Source: Candidatus Faecivivens stercoripullorum (GTDB lineage Bacteria; Bacillota; Clostridia; Oscillospirales; Ruminococcaceae). Taken from it: a stretch of DNA of 11,999 bases. Shown in pieces: positions 5,567 to 11,999 of the stretch. Numbering within the stretch: the first letter of the stretch is position 1; each line of letters begins with the position of its first letter. A program made the position numbers and the translations under genes. The stretch spans positions 1 to 11,999 of the forward strand of contig DVLW01000113.1 of NCBI GenBank assembly GCA_018715285.1. Direction: 5' to 3'. The notes below the pieces were generated by a model. It had not been told where the DNA came from. It ran no database searches and saw only the letters and a list, made by a program, of their open reading frames with translations.

Positions 5567-6430
5567 ATGACTTCAATACAAAACAGGCTGCACCCGGTAC
5601 GGGTCAAACCGGTCAAACTGATCGGAACCATTCTTCGCTGGTGCCTCAATGCCTTTATTGCACTGCTCTTCTTCATCCCGTTTTACTGGATGTTCATCAC
5701 CTCGGTCAAAACGCTGGGACAAACGCTGATTACACCGCCCACCTTCTGGACATGGGAGCCGCAGTGGAACAACTTCAGTGTCGTATTTGAGAAGGTTGAC
5801 GTCTGGGGAATGCTGGGCAACTCGCTGATTGTAACAGCCGGTACGCTCATCTGCCAGTGCCTGACGGTTATTCCGGCGGCATATGCATTCGCCCGGTACA
5901 AGTTCAAAGGTGCCAAGCTGCTGTTCGGCATCACGCTGGCAACCATGATGATTCCCTCTCAGCTGATCTTCCTGCCGGTTTACCTGATGTTCAGTAAATG
6001 GGGTATGATTAACACCTACTGGTCGCTGATTCTTCCTTCTGCATCCAGTGCGTTTGCAATCTTCATGCTCCGGCAGACCTTCAAGCAGGTTTCGGAAGAA
6101 CTTCTGGAAGCGGCGCGTCTGGATAAGGCAGGCGAGCTGAAAATCATCACCAAGATCATGCTTCCATTGGCACGTCCGACCGTCGTCACCCTTGCAATGC
6201 TGACCTTCATCAGCATCTGGAACGACTACTTCTGGCCGCTGGTCATGACCACCAAGGCAGACGTCCGTACCCTTCCGGTCGGTATCGCATCGCTGAGAAT
6301 GACCGAAAGCGGCGTCAACTATCAGATCATGATGGCCGGCAACGTCATTCTGGTCATCCCGGTACTGGTTGTCTTCTTCTTCGCGCAAAAACAGATTATC
6401 AAAGCATTCACCTACACCGGTGTCAAATAA
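5567..6430 (+). CDS. ABC importer inner-membrane permease 2 (MalG/UgpE type)
   Basis: The 287-residue permease is the second half of the membrane heterodimer. Two ATGs compete, at 5561 and 5567. AAAGGA (5554-5559) is only 1 base from the first and 7 from the second, so I choose 5567 (MTSIQNRLHPVR). There are about six membrane segments, beginning near residues 25-46 and 85-107 and ending near 260-275. The EAA motif is at 181-201 (LEAARLDKAGELKIITKIMLP). The C-terminus (FTYTGVK) is typical of MalG-type permeases, which end in a short GAVK-like tail. It lies 21 bases behind permease 1 and is surely cotranscribed. The CUT1 assignment is firm. Members of this family move oligosaccharides or glycerol-phosphate compounds; the sequence alone does not choose. 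Confidence 0.92.
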   Translation: MTSIQNRLHPVRVKPVKLIGTILRWCLNAFIALLFFIPFYWMFITSVKTLGQTLITPPTFWTWEPQWNNFSVVFEKVDVWGMLGNSLIVTAGTLICQCLTVIPAAYAFARYKFKGAKLLFGITLATMMIPSQLIFLPVYLMFSKWGMINTYWSLILPSASSAFAIFMLRQTFKQVSEELLEAARLDKAGELKIITKIMLPLARPTVVTLAMLTFISIWNDYFWPLVMTTKADVRTLPVGIASLRMTESGVNYQIMMAGNVILVIPVLVVFFFAQKQIIKAFTYTGVK

Positions 6431-6478
6431 TCTCTCACCCCTTATTTATCCGGCTCCGTAATGGAAGCCTGTATAAAA

Positions 6479-6519
6479 CGCATACCAACATAACAAAAAG
6501 AAAGAAAAAGCGGTATGCG
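6479..6519 (+). repeat. Hairpin-forming inverted repeat ahead of the binding-protein gene
   Basis: CGCATACC (6479-6486) and GGTATGCG (6512-6519) form a perfect 8-base inverted repeat around a 25-base A-rich loop (AACAAAAAGAAAGAAAAAG). It sits in the 115-base gap between permease 2 and the binding protein, the longest gap between transporter genes. No T tract follows, so it is not a terminator. It may stabilise a processed downstream mRNA, or bind a regulator. The stem ends 8 bases before the purine-rich ribosome binding region at 6527-6537. Confidence 0.5.
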
Positions 6520-6545
6520 GTCGCATGAAAGGAAAGGTAATAACA

Positions 6546-7916
6546 ATGAAAAAATTTGCATCTATCTGTCTGATTGCCGCTATGATGGTTTCGATGAGCT
6601 CCTGTGCTTCTGAAAGCGGTTCTTCCTCCGGTTCTTCTTCCAGCAGCTCCTCTTCTTCCACTGCTGCTTCCTCCGACGCTTCCCAGACAGCTGAAAGCAC
6701 CAGTTCTTCCGACAACGGCGATACCATCGAGCTGACCTACTGGTACGCATGGACCGACAAGATTCAGGAAAACAACGAAAACCTCGTTGCTCAGTTTAAC
6801 GAAACCGTCGGCGCTGAAAAAGGCATCCATGTCACCGCTGAATACCAGGGCACCTATGATGACGTTCATCAGAAACTCCAGGCTGCCTATGTTGCAGGTG
6901 ATACACCCGATGTCAGCGTCATGGAAATCGGTTCGGTCGGTACCTTTGCAAGAAACGGCGTACTCCAGCCGCTGGATGAGTACTTTGAGCGGGATAACAT
7001 CGACACCAGCGACTTCTTCGAGGGCCTGATGATTAACTGTGAAGTTGACGGCAGCTATTATGGTCTTCCTTACCTGCGCTCCACTCCTATTCTGTACATG
7101 AACACCACTCTGCTGGAACAGGCTGGTCTGGATACCGCCGGTCCTGCAAACTGGGATGAACTGGCTGACTACTGCCGCACTGTCAAGGAAAAGACCGGTG
7201 CTTACGGCCTGTCGATGTACAGTTACGTCTGGACCTTTGAAGCTTTCCTGATGGAACAGGGCACCTCCGTTCTTAACGAAGATGAGACCGCCTGCAACAT
7301 CGATACCGATGAATGCCGCTATGTCATGCACTTCTTCCAGGACCTCATCAACGAAGGCGTTGTCCGCTGCGTAGCCGGTGAGGACTCCAGCAAGGTTGAT
7401 ACCGACTACATCAACCAGAATACCGCTATGTGGATGACCTCCACCGCAAACCTGACCAGCGTCCTGTCGGTTGCCGAAGAGAACGGCTTTGAAGTCAACA
7501 CCTGCTACATTCCCGCAGGCGAAACCTACGGCGTACCGACCGGCGGCTGCAACCTGATTATGCCTTCCAGCCTGACCGACGAGCACAAGGATGCTGCATG
7601 GGAATTCATCAAATGGATGACCGCTACCGACCAGTCTGCATACGCTTCCGCTTACACCGGATACGTTCCCAACTCCAAGAGCGCTGCTGCAACCGAAACC
7701 ATCACCAGCCTGTGGGAAACCACTCCCCAGTTCAAGGTTGCACTTGACCAGCTGGAACTCTACGGACAGGGCCGTCCCAAGACCACCGCTTATGCTCAGG
7801 TTGAAGACGAACTGGTTGCAATGATGGACGCCTGCTGGGTCAACGGTGCGGATGTTGATTCGACCGTAGCTGAGACCGCTGCTACCATCAACGAACTGCT
7901 GGCAGACGCTAACTAA
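6546..7916 (+). CDS. Solute-binding lipoprotein of the ABC importer, UgpB-like
   Basis: The 456-residue lipoprotein captures the ligand outside the membrane and delivers it to the permeases. The start is ATG 6546 (MKKFASICLIAAMMVSMSSC), with GGAAAGG 8 bases upstream; Cys20 is the predicted lipidated residue. A very Ser-rich linker (21-55) forms the tether. The mature part is a family-1 extracellular solute-binding protein. Several segments resemble E. coli UgpB as I remember it: YQGTY (100-104) and EIGS (126-129), RSTPILYMN, a Trp in YVWTFEAF, GGCNL, and the TGYVP near residue 370. These regions hold ligand-binding residues in UgpB. That supports a glycerol-phosphate or glycerophosphodiester ligand over a plain sugar, and the two phosphoester hydrolases downstream agree. 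The arginine near the UgpB C-terminus that contacts phosphate is not obviously conserved, so the ligand may differ. Confidence 0.88.
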   Translation: MKKFASICLIAAMMVSMSSCASESGSSSGSSSSSSSSSTAASSDASQTAESTSSSDNGDTIELTYWYAWTDKIQENNENLVAQFNETVGAEKGIHVTAEYQGTYDDVHQKLQAAYVAGDTPDVSVMEIGSVGTFARNGVLQPLDEYFERDNIDTSDFFEGLMINCEVDGSYYGLPYLRSTPILYMNTTLLEQAGLDTAGPANWDELADYCRTVKEKTGAYGLSMYSYVWTFEAFLMEQGTSVLNEDETACNIDTDECRYVMHFFQDLINEGVVRCVAGEDSSKVDTDYINQNTAMWMTSTANLTSVLSVAEENGFEVNTCYIPAGETYGVPTGGCNLIMPSSLTDEHKDAAWEFIKWMTATDQSAYASAYTGYVPNSKSAAATETITSLWETTPQFKVALDQLELYGQGRPKTTAYAQVEDELVAMMDACWVNGADVDSTVAETAATINELLADAN

Positions 7917-7938
7917 TCCGTTACAGATACTGACATCA

Positions 7939-7962
7939 AAGGGGCGGCACCAGCTGCCCCTT
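7939..7962 (+). promoter_or_regulatory. Stable intercistronic hairpin without T tract
   Basis: AAGGGGCGGC (7939-7948) and GCTGCCCCTT (7953-7962) form a 10-base-pair stem (one G-U) with an ACCA loop, 22 bases after the stop of the binding-protein gene. It is followed by CGGTATTG, not T residues, so most transcripts should pass to the phosphodiesterase gene. Such hairpins commonly protect the 3' end of abundant binding-protein mRNA and lower expression of later genes. Confidence 0.7.
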
Positions 7963-8031
7963 CGGTATTGAGCGGCAGATAATCAATAATCAGACCATTA
8001 TACAGACGCAAATTATCAAGGAGTTTTTACC

Positions 8032-9342
8032 ATGAAACATAAACTGATTGTTATCTCACTGGACGCACTTCAGACCGATGACCTTCCGCTGCTGGAATCT
8101 CTCCCTTACGCTTCCCAGTGGATGAAAAATGCCTGCATCGCACGCAACGTCCATGAAATCTATCCGACCCTTACCTACCCGATTCACACCACACTGATTA
8201 CCGGTGTTTATCCGGAAACTCACGGCATCATCCACAACCAGAAAGCATCCCTGACCCCTGATGAACCCGACTTTTCGCTGATGGGTTCCGACTGGTACTG
8301 GCAGAAAGAACACATCCAGGTTCCGACCCTTGCCGACGCTGTCTTTGCCGACGGAAGAACGGTCGCCAGTGTCAACTGGCCGGTTACTGCCGGTGAGAAG
8401 AGAGGCTTCAACTGCCCTGAAATCTGGCCGGTCAAGGCTTTGCAGGAAGATCCCCGCGAAATCTACCGCAACACTGCTTCTGACAATGTCTACGATCGCT
8501 ACTATGACCGCTATATCGCCCATTACAACTGGAAAAACAATGATGACCTGCTGACCTACGGCGGCGAGATCGCCATCGACCTGATCGAGAATGAAAAACC
8601 TGATCTGATGCTGTATCATGCGGTACATCTTGACCATATCCGCCATGTATACGGAGACCATGCTCCCGAAACCGAAGACTGCCTCAAGACGCTGGATATT
8701 CTGGTACACCGGATTATCGAAGCTACCAAACGCGCAGGCACCTATGAGGATACCAACTTCATTATTCTGGGCGACCATGGCCAGATCAACATCGACCGCG
8801 TGTTCTATCTGAACAATGCTCTGCGGGATGCCGGCTTGATTCAGGTAGATGAAAACGGTGCTCCTGTTTCGTACGATGCCTACGCATTCTCGGCTGGCTT
8901 CTCGACCCATGTTTACCTGCGCGACCCGTCCGATGCAGAACTGGTTGACAAGGTCGGCGCTATCCTGAACGGCCTGCACAAGGCATTCCCGCAGTATATT
9001 GAACGGGTCTACACCAAGCAGGAAGCAACCGAACTGGAACATCTGACCGGCGGCTTCTCCTTTGTACTCGAAGGTACCGAAGGCACCATCCTCCAGAGTG
9101 AAGTCAACAACGGTCCGTATGTCCGCATCAAAACCGACCCGAACTTCAAGGGATACGGTGCAATGCACGGTCATCATCCCGACAAAGGCCCGAAACCTCC
9201 GTTCATTGCCTTTGGTCCTGACGTCAAAGAAGGTGTCCATTTGGACGGTGTATCGATGCTCGACCTCTGCCCCACGATGGCAGCACTGGCCGGTGTACAG
9301 ATGGAAGGTATGGTCGGCAAACCACTGCCCTTTTTGAAATAA
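8032..9342 (+). CDS. Phosphodiesterase/nucleotide pyrophosphatase-fold enzyme (alkaline phosphatase superfamily)
   Basis: The 436-residue enzyme starts at ATG 8032, with AAGGAG 8 bases upstream. It is a type I phosphodiesterase/NPP relative. The two-metal site can be read off: Asp11 (ISLDAL), the nucleophile Thr48 (PTLTYPIHTTLITG), Asp201 and His205 (HLDHIRH), Asp248 and His249 (LGDHG) and His379 (AMHGHH). PETHGI after the nucleophile block is typical of the family. Catalysis would split a phosphodiester through a covalent phospho-threonine. There is no signal peptide or membrane segment, so it acts in the cytoplasm, unlike many secreted NPPs. Lying between a UgpB-like importer and a HAD phosphatase, it probably cleaves the imported phosphodiester. 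Alternatives are a nucleotide pyrophosphatase or phosphonoacetate-hydrolase-like activity. The fold and active site are firm; the substrate is an inference. Confidence 0.88.
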   Translation: MKHKLIVISLDALQTDDLPLLESLPYASQWMKNACIARNVHEIYPTLTYPIHTTLITGVYPETHGIIHNQKASLTPDEPDFSLMGSDWYWQKEHIQVPTLADAVFADGRTVASVNWPVTAGEKRGFNCPEIWPVKALQEDPREIYRNTASDNVYDRYYDRYIAHYNWKNNDDLLTYGGEIAIDLIENEKPDLMLYHAVHLDHIRHVYGDHAPETEDCLKTLDILVHRIIEATKRAGTYEDTNFIILGDHGQINIDRVFYLNNALRDAGLIQVDENGAPVSYDAYAFSAGFSTHVYLRDPSDAELVDKVGAILNGLHKAFPQYIERVYTKQEATELEHLTGGFSFVLEGTEGTILQSEVNNGPYVRIKTDPNFKGYGAMHGHHPDKGPKPPFIAFGPDVKEGVHLDGVSMLDLCPTMAALAGVQMEGMVGKPLPFLK

Positions 9343-9367
9343 CCGGACAGAGAAAGGAAACCTACAG

Positions 9368-10207
9368 ATGGATTTTTCAAACGTTTATCTCTTTTCCGAT
9401 ATCGATGGAACGCTCGGTGTCGCAGGTGTCGGTATTCCGGCACGCAACTATGATGCAATCCGGCGTTTTGTCCGCAAGGGCGGACATTTCGGACTCTGCA
9501 CCGGCCGCTGGGTCACCGATATCACCCACTTTGTCCGCGGACTGCCGGTCAATATGCCCTGCATCATCAACAATGGTGCAGCTCTGTGCGAACTTCCGTC
9601 CGGAAGAATACTCTCGAGTATCCCGCTTCCCGAACATGCAATGGATTATGCCCGTGAGATTGCCGCGCTGGACCCGTGTATTCAGGTCATCGCTGTCAAC
9701 GAAAGCGGCTACTACTGCCTGTCCGATCAGTCGGACGGCAAGGAAGTCCACCTCATCCGGGAACGCTTCCCGGTCATCAAATGGGATGAATTCAAAGGAC
9801 CCGCTCTCAAATTCCTGTTCAGCTGTCCGGCTGAACGCGGCGAAGAACTGCTCACAAAGGCTTCCGGGCTGCATCACGCCGATGTCTATTATACCTGGTC
9901 GGGAATGTCCTTTGAAATGATTCCTGCCGGTATCAGCAAAGGAACCGGGCTGCTCAACTTCTGTGCAACCCGGCATATCCCGCGGGAAAATACCGTATTC
10001 ATCGGTGACAGCTTTAACGACCGCGAGATGTTCATGACAGCTGGATTCCCGGTTTGTGTAGCCGGAACGCCCAAGGAACTGGCAGCACTTTGCCGGATGC
10101 AGGTTGGTGAATGCCTGTCCGGTGCGGTTGCCGACCTGATCGAATGGCTGGAAGCACATCCGCAGATGATCGGCGCACGCAATATCAAAAGCTGCGGCGC
10201 GGACTGA
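9368..10207 (+). CDS. HAD-superfamily phosphatase, Cof type
   Basis: The 279-residue protein starts at ATG 9368, with AAAGGAAA about 9 bases upstream and 25 bases after the previous stop. All four HAD motifs are visible: FSDIDGTL with nucleophile Asp11 and acid Asp13, LCTGR with Thr45, ISKGTGL with Lys191, and IGDSFNDREM with Asp214 and Asp218. The insert between motifs II and III (about 80-185) is the C2 cap that selects the substrate in the Cof subclass, and 279 residues is the usual length. It is cytoplasmic. Cof-type enzymes remove phosphate from small phosphomonoesters such as sugar or glycerol phosphates. As the last gene of the operon, it is placed to dephosphorylate the monoester released by the phosphodiesterase. 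Its exact substrate cannot be predicted from the sequence. Confidence 0.9.
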   Translation: MDFSNVYLFSDIDGTLGVAGVGIPARNYDAIRRFVRKGGHFGLCTGRWVTDITHFVRGLPVNMPCIINNGAALCELPSGRILSSIPLPEHAMDYAREIAALDPCIQVIAVNESGYYCLSDQSDGKEVHLIRERFPVIKWDEFKGPALKFLFSCPAERGEELLTKASGLHHADVYYTWSGMSFEMIPAGISKGTGLLNFCATRHIPRENTVFIGDSFNDREMFMTAGFPVCVAGTPKELAALCRMQVGECLSGAVADLIEWLEAHPQMIGARNIKSCGAD

Positions 10208-10220
10208 TTTTGTCCATATG

Positions 10221-10262
10221 AAAAGGAGACAGATGGTTTTGATACCACCTGTCTCCTTTTTT
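10221..10262 (+). terminator. Terminator between convergent genes, ends the transporter operon
   Basis: AAAAGGAGACAG (10221-10232) pairs perfectly over 12 bases with CTGTCTCCTTTT (10249-10260). The inner TGG/CCA pairs extend it, and T residues run to 10262. The A4 on the left gives a matching T tract for the leftward lipoprotein gene that stops at 10264, so it probably serves both. The GGAGACAG core also occurs in the terminator at 1874-1901. Confidence 0.92.
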
Positions 10263-10263
10263 G

Positions 10264-11619
10264 TTATGACTGGATAAGCGATTGCATCAGCTGCCAGATA
10301 AAATCCGCATGTTCGTCTGTGTCCGGATAGATGATAACCAGATTTTCCTCTATCGTAAAGGCAATCCATCCTTTTTCCGTCAAAATATCCGCCACATTCT
10401 GCTGTGTCAGTTGATCGAGGCTTCCATCCGAATCAAAAGGTGAATTACTTTCCGGAAGAAAATGGACTTCCCAGTTAAAAGATACCGCATCTTCTATTTC
10501 GTTGTTTTCAGCATCGGTCGTATAATATCCGGCGAAAGAAACCGGTTCCCCATTTTTCAGCATAAGGTCAGACTGTTCTGCTATCAGTCCCCACTTTTCG
10601 CAATCAGGCAGACAGTCCGCAAATACACCCGGATATTCTGACATCGGAGCATACGCATATGCATCGCCCGATTCTATCGGAAACAAGCTAAAATCCAACG
10701 GATGCTCCCAGAACCAGTCCAGCAGCTCAATCACCGATTCATAGCTGTCATCTGCCGAGCCGGAGATCTGATACCAGCCATCTTCGGTCTGGAAAGTGAC
10801 GGTCTTTGCCCTGTCTTCACGCCCTTCTGCGACGATCTGCACGCCATCCCGTTCGGTTACCGTCACTGTCGGCTCAACGATCTGCCCGTTTTCATCCAGT
10901 TCAATTGCAATGCAGTCTTCGATCTGCTCTACCGGCTGATACCCGGCAGTAACCATCAGATGACTGGAATCCAAACGTCCATCTGACCTGCTCCAGATCA
11001 TATTGACACTGTAAATTTCTCCGGTTTCCAGATAATTGACATATGAATCAAACCCTGGCTGTTCCATCTCGGGAATAACCTGTTCTGCTTCCAGCTGCTG
11101 CCGGTCATCTGAAAAATACCGCGTCTCCTCATAAGGAATTGCGTAATCTGCCAGAGACATTGCTGTCGCCTGCCCTGAACTGACCGAACCTTCATTCGCG
11201 TACAGAAAATAATCACCGGCCGTATATTCTTCTGACCACTGCTGCACAGAATGCAGCGAGACAGCTTCAACAACAGCGTCATTTTCATCCAACGGATAAA
11301 TGGAAAGTGCATCCAAGCGGTCTGTTTGGCCATCTTCGACATTCCGGGCAGTCAGTACTTTTGCATAATCGCCAGCTGCCAAATCCGGACAACCCGCCGC
11401 AGCGACAACATCAGTTGAAACCTCTATGACAGTACCTTCTGAAAGATTACTGTTGCCAGTATCACTTACCTCAATCCGTAAATACTCTTCTTCTGCATCG
11501 ATAACCTGCCCTGAGAAGAAGTACTGCACATTATAATTGCCTTGCTGAATCTGCTGATTGCAGGAAGTCAACGTAAATAATCCCACGCATATGAAAGCAG
11601 CCGCTGCAATCCTTTTCAC
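10264..11619 (-). CDS. Large secreted lipoprotein of unknown function
   Basis: The 451-residue product starts at a GTG (11617-11619), preceded by GGAGG at 9-base spacing. This gives a clean lipoprotein signal: a Lys-Arg start, the core IAAAAFICVGLF and the lipobox LTSC with Cys20 lipidated. The upstream in-frame GTG at 11655 would put the signal too far inside. The first 80 or so mature residues (FSGQVIDAEEEYLRIEVSD ... LAAGDYAKV) look like a small beta-barrel of the kind annotated DUF3221 in Bacillota lipoproteins; I hold this weakly. The rest is acidic and rich in short strands, with two similar-looking segments ending in an aromatic-rich helix (ELLDWFWEHPLDF near 300 and FIWQLMQSLIQS at the C-terminus). 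I see no catalytic motif. It lies 36 bases behind the cell-wall-binding gene and is probably cotranscribed with it, so a cell-surface role is likely. Confidence 0.75.
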   Translation of the reverse strand: MKRIAAAAFICVGLFTLTSCNQQIQQGNYNVQYFFSGQVIDAEEEYLRIEVSDTGNSNLSEGTVIEVSTDVVAAAGCPDLAAGDYAKVLTARNVEDGQTDRLDALSIYPLDENDAVVEAVSLHSVQQWSEEYTAGDYFLYANEGSVSSGQATAMSLADYAIPYEETRYFSDDRQQLEAEQVIPEMEQPGFDSYVNYLETGEIYSVNMIWSRSDGRLDSSHLMVTAGYQPVEQIEDCIAIELDENGQIVEPTVTVTERDGVQIVAEGREDRAKTVTFQTEDGWYQISGSADDSYESVIELLDWFWEHPLDFSLFPIESGDAYAYAPMSEYPGVFADCLPDCEKWGLIAEQSDLMLKNGEPVSFAGYYTTDAENNEIEDAVSFNWEVHFLPESNSPFDSDGSLDQLTQQNVADILTEKGWIAFTIEENLVIIYPDTDEHADFIWQLMQSLIQS

Positions 11620-11655
11620 TACTTTATTCCTCCAATCAGAATTACCGATATACAC

Positions 11656-11999
11656 TCATACTTTTCTGCCCTGAGAGTCGACCCGGTATCCATCCGGAGT
11701 CAAGGTATTGGTCAGAATCGTGCCGTCCGGCCCGAGATAATACCAGTATTTTCCATCCTGTATCCAGCGGTTAGCCGCCATTGCGCCGGAATCGGTAAAG
11801 TAATATTTCTTTCCGTTCAGCGTCAGCCACTGGCTTTCTGCCATCTTGCCCGAACCGCCAAACCAGTACCATTTATTCCCGAACTTCACCCAGCAGGATT
11901 CATACCGGCTGCCATCGCCCTTGACATAATACCACCGGTTATAGTCCTTAATCCAGCAGTTGGTCTGCATCTTACCATCCGCACCTAGATAGCGGTATT
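11656..11999 (-). CDS. Cell-wall-binding repeat protein, C-terminal part (5' end outside window)
   Basis: The frame is open through the right edge of the window, so the ATG at 11968-11970 is internal and the gene begins beyond 11999. The visible 114 codons contain five tandem units of about 20 residues of the choline/glucan-binding type, each with an aromatic pair and a G.DG or similar turn: YRYLGADGKM, WYYVKGDGSR, WYWFGGSGKM, KYYFTDSGAM and YWYYLGPDGT. The end GYRVDSQGRKV is the usual closing unit. These repeats form a beta-solenoid that holds surface proteins on choline or wall polysaccharide, and normally follow a catalytic domain such as an amidase, glucosaminidase or peptidase. That domain is not visible here. 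The downstream lipoprotein gene starts 36 bases after the stop. Confidence 0.9.
   Translation of the reverse strand, partial: YRYLGADGKMQTNCWIKDYNRWYYVKGDGSRYESCWVKFGNKWYWFGGSGKMAESQWLTLNGKKYYFTDSGAMAANRWIQDGKYWYYLGPDGTILTNTLTPDGYRVDSQGRKV

Noticed and set aside
7966..8004. Separate promoter for the phosphodiesterase and phosphatase genes (TATACA at 7999-8004)
   Set aside because: No -35-like hexamer lies at 16-18 bases. The enzymes are better explained by readthrough from the operon promoter.
8056..9240. Long leftward frame of 394 codons opposite the phosphodiesterase gene
   Set aside because: The sense strand has the full two-metal site, a ribosome binding site and family length. The antisense frame stays open because the operon's codon choice largely avoids TTA, CTA and TCA. 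The same holds for long antisense frames at 3912-4508, 5573-6388, 6435-7586 and 9377-10369.
1874..10260. Shared GGAGACAG core of the terminators at 1874-1901 and 10221-10260 as a dispersed repeat element
   Set aside because: Only eight bases are shared and both copies are ordinary intrinsic terminators; two copies are not enough to call a repeat family.
1..11999. tRNA, rRNA, CRISPR array, insertion sequence or prophage signature
   Set aside because: None was seen: no tRNA-like cloverleaf or CCA end, no regularly spaced repeats, and no transposase, integrase or phage protein among the frames.

Overview
The window looks like a chromosomal segment of a mid-GC Bacillota, perhaps a gut Clostridia or Erysipelotrichia member; that rank is an inference. 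The support is Gram-positive features: three lipoproteins with lipoboxes, AGGAGG-type ribosome binding sites, a choline/glucan-binding-type cell-wall repeat protein, extended -10 promoters of the form TGNTATNNT, and a CUT1 ABC transporter with an MsmX/UgpC-type ATPase. I see no rRNA, tRNA, CRISPR array, insertion sequence or phage gene.

Layout. Positions 1-331 hold no convincing protein gene. They carry a leftward promoter that leaves the window (6-34) and a compact rightward promoter-to-terminator unit (210-311) that I read as a small-RNA gene of about 67 nt. Positions 332-3240 are leftward: an S41-protease-like lipoprotein lacking its expected nucleophile (332-1777), a DUF2798-type membrane protein interrupted by an in-frame TAG (2030-2386, with the remainder at 1910-2029), and an unrecognised 149-residue protein (2569-3018) with a long structured leader. 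Positions 3241-3542 are an AT-rich divergent control region.

Positions 3543-10207 form a rightward six-gene operon: ABC ATPase, two permeases, a solute-binding lipoprotein, a cytoplasmic phosphodiesterase/nucleotide-pyrophosphatase-fold enzyme and a HAD (Cof-type) phosphatase, closed by a strong terminator at 10221-10262. The binding protein resembles UgpB. The operon has two phosphoester hydrolases and no glycoside hydrolase or sugar kinase. The best reading is a Ugp-like pathway: import a phosphodiester such as a glycerophosphodiester, split it in the cytoplasm, then dephosphorylate the product. The substrate is not proven by sequence.

Positions 10264-11999 are leftward again: a cell-wall-binding repeat protein running in from beyond the right edge, then a large lipoprotein of unknown function, probably cotranscribed.

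The points most worth a second look are the amber codon in the DUF2798 gene, combined with a strong terminator in its leader; the predicted CU-rich small RNA and its complementarity to ribosome binding sites in the transporter operon; the Asp-for-Ser change in the S41 protein; and the phosphodiester import-and-cleavage operon.
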